DNA of 56,593 bases from an uncultured Clostridia bacterium (GTDB lineage Bacteria; Bacillota; Clostridia; Oscillospirales; Acutalibacteraceae), in the NCBI GenBank assembly GCA_937916395.1, contig CALFTN010000001.1, positions 1 through 56,593 on the forward strand. The letters are read 5' to 3'. Positions 51,234 through 56,593 of the stretch are shown here, piece by piece. The position numbers were made by a program, and so were the translations under genes. Below the pieces are notes generated by a model, which saw nothing but the letters and a program-made list of their open reading frames with translations, did no database searches and was not told where the DNA came from. Numbering within the stretch: position 1 is the stretch's first letter; each line of letters starts with the position of its first letter.

Positions 51234-51267
51234 AACAAAACAAAGCCTCTTATGGCTTTGTTTTGTT
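51234..51267 (-). other. Perfect 14-bp hairpin between cheW and cheR
   Basis: AACAAAACAAAGCC (51234-51247) and GGCTTTGTTTTGTT (51254-51267) pair without mismatch around a 6-nt loop. There is no T-run after it on the minus strand. It lies 16 bases past the cheW stop and could attenuate transcription or protect the cheA-cheW mRNA. Confidence 0.6.
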
Positions 51268-51282
51268 GTGCTTTAATTTTAA

Positions 51283-51762
51283 TTATAATTGAAGTGAATT
51301 AACATCTTGCTCTAAAAACTTATCGCAATCGATATTAAGAACAATTTTATCGCCAATTTCAGAAACTGAATCAAGATAGTTGCTTACTACATCGCCCATA
51401 TCAGGTGGTGCAACAAGCTGTTCTTGCTCTACAGTAACAACTTCAGAAACACGGTCAACAATCAAGCCTACACTTGTGTCGTTTACTTCTAAAACTACAA
51501 TACAAGTCTGACTGTCATATTCACGCTCTGGCATTGCAAATTTAAGGCGAACATCAATTACAGGAACAACACCACCACGAAGATTAATAATACCTTTAAC
51601 ATACTCTGGTGTACCTGGAATATCTGTGATTTTTGGAACCTGAATAATTTCTCTTACTGATGTGAGAGATAAGCCATAATAAGCTTCATCAATTCTAAAT
51701 AATAAATATCTATTGCTTAATTCTTCAATTACATCTGTGTTCATTGTTGCATTTTCGTTCAT
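51283..51762 (-). CDS. cheW: Chemotaxis coupling protein CheW
   Basis: 159 residues. It links receptors to CheA. RYLLFRIDEAYYGLSLTSVREII, PEYVKGIINLRGGVVPVIDVR and VGLIVDRVSEVV are the standard beta-barrel motifs. AAGGAG precedes ATG 51762, only 14 bases after cheA. Confidence 0.96.
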   Translation of the reverse strand: MNENATMNTDVIEELSNRYLLFRIDEAYYGLSLTSVREIIQVPKITDIPGTPEYVKGIINLRGGVVPVIDVRLKFAMPEREYDSQTCIVVLEVNDTSVGLIVDRVSEVVTVEQEQLVAPPDMGDVVSNYLDSVSEIGDKIVLNIDCDKFLEQDVNSLQL

Positions 51763-51776
51763 AATAAATTTACTCC

Positions 51777-53885
51777 TTACTTCTTATTGTTTGCTATAAG
51801 TGTTGCTGCATCTATAATAAGACTTATGCTACCATCGCCCAAAATACTACAGCCTGAAAGACCCATCTTCTTTAAACCATAATGATTGAAAAGACTTGGG
51901 AATGGTTTTACAACAACCTGGTATTCACCTAAAAGCTCATCAGCAAAGAAACAAGCATTGCCGTTACCACTTTCTACCTGAATAAGAAGACCATCTGTAA
52001 ACGGCTTCTCTGAGTCGCCTATGCCAAATACCTTATGCAATCTGTAAATCGGATAACATTCGCCACGAATCATAATCATTTCAGCACCATTGGTGTTCTT
52101 AACAATAGATGATTCATCTGTTAACCTGAACAACTGCTTAATTGAAGTTATAGGTAAAGTAAAGATATTGTTACCAACACCTATATTCATACCATCAACA
52201 ATAGCAATTGTAAGTGGGATTTTAATTGTAAAGGTTGTACCTTCATCCTTAACACTGTTAATTGAAATTGAACCATTAATTTGTTCAATGTTCTTTCTTA
52301 CAACGTCCATACCAACGCCTCTGCCTGAGAACTCAGTAACAGTAGTGTTGGTTGAGAAACCAGCAGCCATAATAAGCTGGAAAGCTTCTTTATCTGTATA
52401 CTCATTTTCAGGTTTTGTCAAGATACCCTTTTCTTTTGCTTTTGCAATAAGCTTTTGTGGGTCAAGACCTGAACCATCATCTGTAACATCAATTAAAATT
52501 TCGCCACCTGCATTACGAGCAAAAAGAGTAACTGTACCAGTTTCTGGTTTACCCAATTCCCTACGGCGTTCTGGTGACTCAATAGCGTGGTCAACAGAGT
52601 TTCTTACCATGTGCATAAGTGGGTCAACAATTGTGTCGTTGATTGTTTTATCAACCTCAGTATCTTCACCTATTGTAACAAGCTCAACCTTTTTATCAAG
52701 CTTTTTGCTCATATCACGAACAATTCTGCTCATCTTATGGAATGTACCCTGGAGCGGAACCATTCTGATTGACATAACAATATCCTGAAGTTCATCAGTC
52801 AATTTATCTAACTCACGAAGAGATTTTGTAAAATTATCAAGTTTCAAATCCTGAATATCAGGGTTACGTGCAACCATAGATTCGGTTGTAACAATTTCAC
52901 CAACAAGGTCCATAAGCTTGTCAAGTTTTGCCTGATTAACACTTAAAAGACTCTGTTTTGCATTTTCTTTAGCAGTAGCTTTAGCTTGAGTTGCTTTTGG
53001 TTGTGGTGCTGCAGCCGCTTTTGCTGCTGCAACCTCTTTAGCAATCGCTTCGGTTTTAATTTCTTCAATGCCAGCAGCCTTTAATTCCGCAGCAACATCG
53101 GCAGCAGATTCAGTTGGTACATCTTCTGCAGCTTCTCCGCCCTTAGACACAACTTCATAGCTTTTAACACTCAAAGCTGATTCAACAGTTTCAATTGCTT
53201 CTTGTAAAGCATCGGCTGGTGTTATTGTTACAAATAAACCTTTTTTCTCAATTTCAGCAGCTGTTTCAGGGTCATTTTCAATATTTGCCGGAACAGTTCT
53301 TACTGAATCACAAACTTTTTCAAGCTGTGTAACAATCATAAATCCACGGATGTTTTCCATCTGGCAACCATCATCAAAGAAAATATGAAGTGTTTCTGAA
53401 TTTTCATCAGCTTCTACAACAGGAGTTTTTTCCTCTCCGGCTGGTGCTTCAACATTCTCTGCAAGAGTTTCCCCCTTTAATATAGCAACCTGAGCATGAA
53501 TTTTATTAATAAGCTCAGTCGGATCACTTGGCTCATAAACACCCGTACGAATCTGATTAAGTTCATCTTTAAGAAAATCAGATGACTGGAACACAAGGTC
53601 AAATATTGTATCAAATACCATTTTAAGTTTATCAGGATTATCTCTGAGTATGTAGAAAACATCTTCGATGGAGTGTGCAAGATTTGACATTCCTTCAAAG
53701 TTCATCATAGCAGCAGAACCCTTGATTGTATGTGTGATTCTAAAAATTGTATTTATATTGTCATCATCAATATTGTGAGCCTTTTCAGAGACAATGAGGA
53801 CTTCGTCCAATTCTTCTAACATAGTATCGGTTTCATGGACAAAAACATCCAACATGGCTTCCATTCCGGGTTCAACAATTCCCAT
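51777..53885 (-). CDS. cheA: Chemotaxis histidine kinase CheA
   Basis: 702 residues. P1 HPt domain with phospho-acceptor His52 (THTIKGSAAMM). A region near 155-250 holds a beta-alpha domain that may take the place of P2, then an Ala/Lys-rich linker (about 285-305). The P3 dimerisation helices start at SLLSVNQAKLDKLMDLVGEI. P4 has HMVRNSVDHAIE, DDGSGLDPQ and EFSGRGVGMDVV, and P5 is CheW-like at the C-terminus. It is the first gene of the operon, with an extended -10 promoter at 53918-53947. No cheY is adjacent. Confidence 0.96.
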   Translation of the reverse strand: MGIVEPGMEAMLDVFVHETDTMLEELDEVLIVSEKAHNIDDDNINTIFRITHTIKGSAAMMNFEGMSNLAHSIEDVFYILRDNPDKLKMVFDTIFDLVFQSSDFLKDELNQIRTGVYEPSDPTELINKIHAQVAILKGETLAENVEAPAGEEKTPVVEADENSETLHIFFDDGCQMENIRGFMIVTQLEKVCDSVRTVPANIENDPETAAEIEKKGLFVTITPADALQEAIETVESALSVKSYEVVSKGGEAAEDVPTESAADVAAELKAAGIEEIKTEAIAKEVAAAKAAAAPQPKATQAKATAKENAKQSLLSVNQAKLDKLMDLVGEIVTTESMVARNPDIQDLKLDNFTKSLRELDKLTDELQDIVMSIRMVPLQGTFHKMSRIVRDMSKKLDKKVELVTIGEDTEVDKTINDTIVDPLMHMVRNSVDHAIESPERRRELGKPETGTVTLFARNAGGEILIDVTDDGSGLDPQKLIAKAKEKGILTKPENEYTDKEAFQLIMAAGFSTNTTVTEFSGRGVGMDVVRKNIEQINGSISINSVKDEGTTFTIKIPLTIAIVDGMNIGVGNNIFTLPITSIKQLFRLTDESSIVKNTNGAEMIMIRGECYPIYRLHKVFGIGDSEKPFTDGLLIQVESGNGNACFFADELLGEYQVVVKPFPSLFNHYGLKKMGLSGCSILGDGSISLIIDAATLIANNKK

Positions 53886-53917
53886 ATTATAAGACCTCCT
53901 TAAAATTCAGTATTGTA

Positions 53918-53947
53918 ATTATAGCACATGTTTACGGCAAATTACAA
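53918..53947 (-). promoter_or_regulatory. Promoter of the chemotaxis operon
   Basis: On the minus strand, TTGTAA (53942-53947), an 18-bp spacer ending in TGC (extended -10) and a perfect TATAAT (53918-53923). A second candidate further upstream is TTGATT, 16 bp, TATAAA near 53968-53995. Confidence 0.6.
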
Positions 53948-54008
53948 TACACCTATAATATATTTATACCATTATTTTGAAAAAAATCAAGACTTTTTTA
54001 TATATTTT

Positions 54009-54030
54009 GACAAAATAACTTGATTTTGTC
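54009..54030. promoter_or_regulatory. 8-bp inverted repeat between cheA and the unknown gene
   Basis: GACAAAAT (54009-54016) and ATTTTGTC (54023-54030) are perfect complements with a 6-base centre, the geometry of a dimeric regulator site. It lies between the two divergent genes, close to possible -35 elements for both. Confidence 0.5.
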
Positions 54031-54049
54031 GGTTTTTTTGTGCTATATT
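54020..54049 (+). promoter_or_regulatory. Possible promoter of the 54116 gene
   Basis: TTGATT (54020-54025), an 18-bp spacer and TATATT (54044-54049). The -35 overlaps the inverted repeat at 54009-54030. Confidence 0.4.
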
Positions 54050-54115
54050 ATAAATTGTATTAATATAGAGTTATTGTGCTCTATCGTCAATTTCAAACAA
54101 AAGGAGTTGTTTTAG

Positions 54116-55552
54116 TTGGCTGACGTTTTAAGAATTGTCACCCCTTATGTTAATAAAAATCAGTCTGCACAGCTGAAACCACAGGTTGAACCGACTGTTC
54201 CTTTTAATATATTAGACCCAACAAAAGTTGTTCAGACACATAACCAAAGTGAATTATTAAAGCATAACACAACTTTTCTTGATGGTCAGGATGCCCCTAC
54301 TCTTCTTCTCACACTTTTAAGAGACCCAGCCGTAGCGGCAACCTATCTAAAAAACATTTATCTTTTAGAAGAAACCTTCAAGCTTTTGACTGCGAAAAAC
54401 ACTACAACCACAGAACAGATTGAGCAGTATATAAATGGTATGTTCGTTCCACCAGAGGATATTGCAAATGAGATGGTGCGTCAAGAAAAGGAGTCAACAG
54501 GGTTCAAAGGTGAAATTTTTGATTTACTCAGAAAGCTTTGTTTTGAAAATCCTGATAACACTCCGCTTTTAAAAGCCGTTGCTAACGAACTTAAATCAAT
54601 TAACAACCTTGTGTATAAGGATGATATTCTTGGTGCTGTCATCAATAATCTTACCTTTATAAAAAACAACGTCTCAACCAGTCAGGATTTAGTAACTAAA
54701 TTAACTGACCTTATAATAAAATTCTCTTCTAATGAAGCGTACGAAAACTTCCCACAGTTAAAGGCTGAAACACTCGCTGTTCTGAAAGAGATTGAAGAAA
54801 GTATTTTCTTCACACCAAAGCTTGCTAAAAACGTTTCTATTACAATATATAACCTTTCAAGATTCAATGACAACATTGATTTCTTCAAAGAAGCTACTTT
54901 TAATCTTAAACGTCTGATAAACATTGATGACAGGCGCGAATTGACTCGTCTCATAGATGAGTTCACAAATAAGTATCATGCCGGTGGTTTCCACAGGCTC
55001 ACAAGTGAAGCTTCGCCTTTCCATTCAAAGGTTATTGATTCGCTTGTTTCTTTACTTAACTTTCAGACAGCTTCAAGTAAAGAAAGTGTTATGGATGTTG
55101 CAAAAACAGAGCAGATTCTTCACAGTCTTCTCTCTTCACCTTGCAACTTTACGCCATTATTACATTTTATTATACCATCTGTTTTTGGAGATATACGTTC
55201 ATTCGCCGAAATGTGGATTAACCCACAAAGTGATGAAAACGATTATCCTGAAAGCAGTCATAAAGGTAAGGGAATCCACTTCCTGATGGTTATGGATATA
55301 GATGGTGTGGGGCGTTTTGAGGTTGAATTTTTCGCTCATGAATCACCAAAATCACTTGATTTGAATCTATATTGTCCAAAGGGACTGGAAACTCAATTCA
55401 CTAATATGGTAAGAGGTTTACCTCAACTACTTGGAAACTCCCAATACAGACTTGGCAGAGCAAAAGTAGATACTATTAAAGAGCCACGCTCACTTATGGA
55501 TGTTTTTAAATCACTTCCATACAGGCGAGTTGGCGTAGATGTAACCGTTTAA
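54116..55552 (+). CDS. Protein of unknown function next to the chemotaxis genes, FliK-like C-terminus possible
   Basis: 478 residues, no signal peptide or membrane helix. The N-terminal 75 residues are polar and probably disordered. Residues 80-350 are helical and repeat-like. The last 120 or so form a beta-rich domain (FLMVMDIDGVGRFEVEFFAHE, SLDLNLYC, NMVRGLPQLLGNSQYRLGRAKVDTI, given as separate blocks) whose strand-helix-strand plan recalls the C-terminal domain of hook-length protein FliK. I do not recognise the family with certainty. The start is TTG 54116 with AAAGGAG upstream. A chemoreceptor gene begins 21 bases later, so the two are probably co-transcribed. Confidence 0.75.
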   Translation: MADVLRIVTPYVNKNQSAQLKPQVEPTVPFNILDPTKVVQTHNQSELLKHNTTFLDGQDAPTLLLTLLRDPAVAATYLKNIYLLEETFKLLTAKNTTTTEQIEQYINGMFVPPEDIANEMVRQEKESTGFKGEIFDLLRKLCFENPDNTPLLKAVANELKSINNLVYKDDILGAVINNLTFIKNNVSTSQDLVTKLTDLIIKFSSNEAYENFPQLKAETLAVLKEIEESIFFTPKLAKNVSITIYNLSRFNDNIDFFKEATFNLKRLINIDDRRELTRLIDEFTNKYHAGGFHRLTSEASPFHSKVIDSLVSLLNFQTASSKESVMDVAKTEQILHSLLSSPCNFTPLLHFIIPSVFGDIRSFAEMWINPQSDENDYPESSHKGKGIHFLMVMDIDGVGRFEVEFFAHESPKSLDLNLYCPKGLETQFTNMVRGLPQLLGNSQYRLGRAKVDTIKEPRSLMDVFKSLPYRRVGVDVTV

Positions 55553-55573
55553 AAATCCAAGGAGGGTTCAATA

Positions 55574-56593
55574 TGAAAAAATATTTTAAGAAAATGACAA
55601 TCAGGGGAAAACTTATGTCTGCTTTTGTAGGTATAACTGTTTTGGTTCTTTTAATGGGATTCCTTACGGGTAAATCTACATCAGCTCTAAACAACGGCTA
55701 TTATGATGTTGTTGTTAACGATGGCTTTGCACAAGGTGATATAGGCCGTACAATCCAGGCTTTTTGCCTTATTGATGAATATATCCACGACTACATTTCT
55801 TACTATGATGAAGAGCGTCGTGATTTCTGCCGTTCACAGATGGGAATGTATCAGGAGCAATTTGATACATATTTCGCTGCTATTGAACCTACTTTAAAAA
55901 CAGAAGAAGAAAAGGCTCTATATGCTGAAGCGCAAGCAGCATTTGTATCTTATGGAGAAGTTGCTGCTGATATTATGGCAGCACGTGAAGCTGGCGATGA
56001 CAAAGAGCTTATTATGACACTTCAGGCAAGACTTATTGATGAGCTTGATGTTGAATATGATAAAATTGATTCTGCCTTAAATCAGATATTAGAAATAAAA
56101 GTAGCAGATGGTGACGCAACCGTAGTTTCTGTTAAAGGCGAAGGTAATAAAATGGCTGTTCTTGTCATGGTACTCGTTCTTATAATTTGCGTAGTTGCTA
56201 TCACTTATGGTTTTATTCTTTCAGCTATGATTGCAAAGCCAATTAAAAAATGTGCCGAAAGACTTGAATTACTTGCTGATGGTGATTTAGATTCACCTAT
56301 TCCTGTTGTTAATTCAGAGGATGAAACAGGTATTCTCTATAAAGCTACTGTTAAAATTACAGAAAATATGAGCAACATTATTAATGACCAGAGTAATCTT
56401 TTAGGCGAAGTTGCAAAGGGTAATCTTAATGTTGAATCTGAAAACTCTCAGGCTTATGTTGGTGGATTCCAACCACTTCTTACATCCTTCGACAAGATTG
56501 TTGTTGACTTAACAGATACAATGTATCAAATTTACCAAGGTTCAGAACAGGTTGCAAATGGTGCAGACCAGGTTGCAAGTGGTGCTCAGGCTC
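55574..56593 (+). CDS. Methyl-accepting chemotaxis protein (3' end beyond the window)
   Basis: 340 residues are visible and the frame is still open at the right edge. The first membrane helix is at about residues 13-30 (LMSAFVGITVLVLLMGFL). An outer sensor region of about 160 residues, mostly helical (four-helix-bundle type), follows, then a second helix at about 193-218 and a HAMP domain starting IAKPIKKCAERLELLADGDL. The last visible residues, QGSEQVANGADQVASGAQ, are the start of the signalling coiled coil. GGAGGG precedes ATG 55574. The ligand is unknown. Confidence 0.93.

Overview
The window reads as a chromosomal segment of a flagellated, low-GC Firmicute of the class Clostridia, probably a gut or rumen member of the Ruminococcaceae/Oscillospiraceae or Lachnospiraceae type. 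The basis is the AT-rich sequence, strong AGGAGG-type ribosome binding sites, TTG and GTG starts, the B. subtilis-like order flgM-flgN-flgK-flgL-DUF6470-fliW-csrA-fliD-fliS, a two-gene SUF system and plant-polysaccharide enzymes. I cannot name a species. No rRNA, tRNA, CRISPR array, prophage or transposase gene was seen.

Layout. 1-3.5 kb: the tail of an unknown gene, then three minus-strand flagellin genes; the first two carry leaders that look built for CsrA control. 3.65-5.8 kb: a large glycosyltransferase, divergent from the flagellins. 5.8-9.8 kb: a minus-strand group of a PAS-GGDEF diguanylate cyclase, murD and a secreted phosphoesterase. 10-16.7 kb: a plus-strand run of sufC, sufB, rhamnulokinase, a degenerate M28-like membrane protein, a GH130 phosphorylase and a MATE transporter. 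16.8-24.2 kb (minus): a membrane GGDEF protein, uronate isomerase, an XRE-membrane protein, a four-helix-bundle gene flanked by 150-bp direct repeats, and a GH36 alpha-galactosidase. 24.3-30.8 kb: the ATP synthase operon atpI-like-B-E-F-H-A-G-D-C, with a delta subunit reduced to its C-terminal domain. 31-33.9 kb: a SulP transporter and a DUF4143-type ATPase. 34-39.2 kb: two tandem paralogous coiled-coil proteins of unknown function and a hybrid histidine kinase with a SnoaL-like N-terminus.

39.3-47.8 kb is a 12-gene minus-strand flagellar operon: anti-sigma factor, chaperones, hook-filament junction, FliW/CsrA, filament cap and proximal rod. 48-49.3 kb holds a ParA-like ATPase with a ComFB-like protein. 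49.3-53.9 kb is a cheA-cheW-cheR-cheB operon. The right end holds an unknown protein with a possible FliK-like C-terminus and the start of a chemoreceptor.

How it fits together. Motility dominates. FlgM would hold back the late sigma factor. FliW would sense flagellin and release CsrA, and CsrA would block flagellin translation at hairpins covering the ribosome binding sites at about 1065-1107 and 2202-2247. CheA/W/R/B and the receptor steer rotation. Two GGDEF proteins and a ComFB-family protein suggest cyclic-di-nucleotide input. A 29-bp promoter-like motif with identical spacing lies upstream of flaB, of the flgM operon and of the coiled-coil pair, tying that unknown pair to the flagellar regulon.
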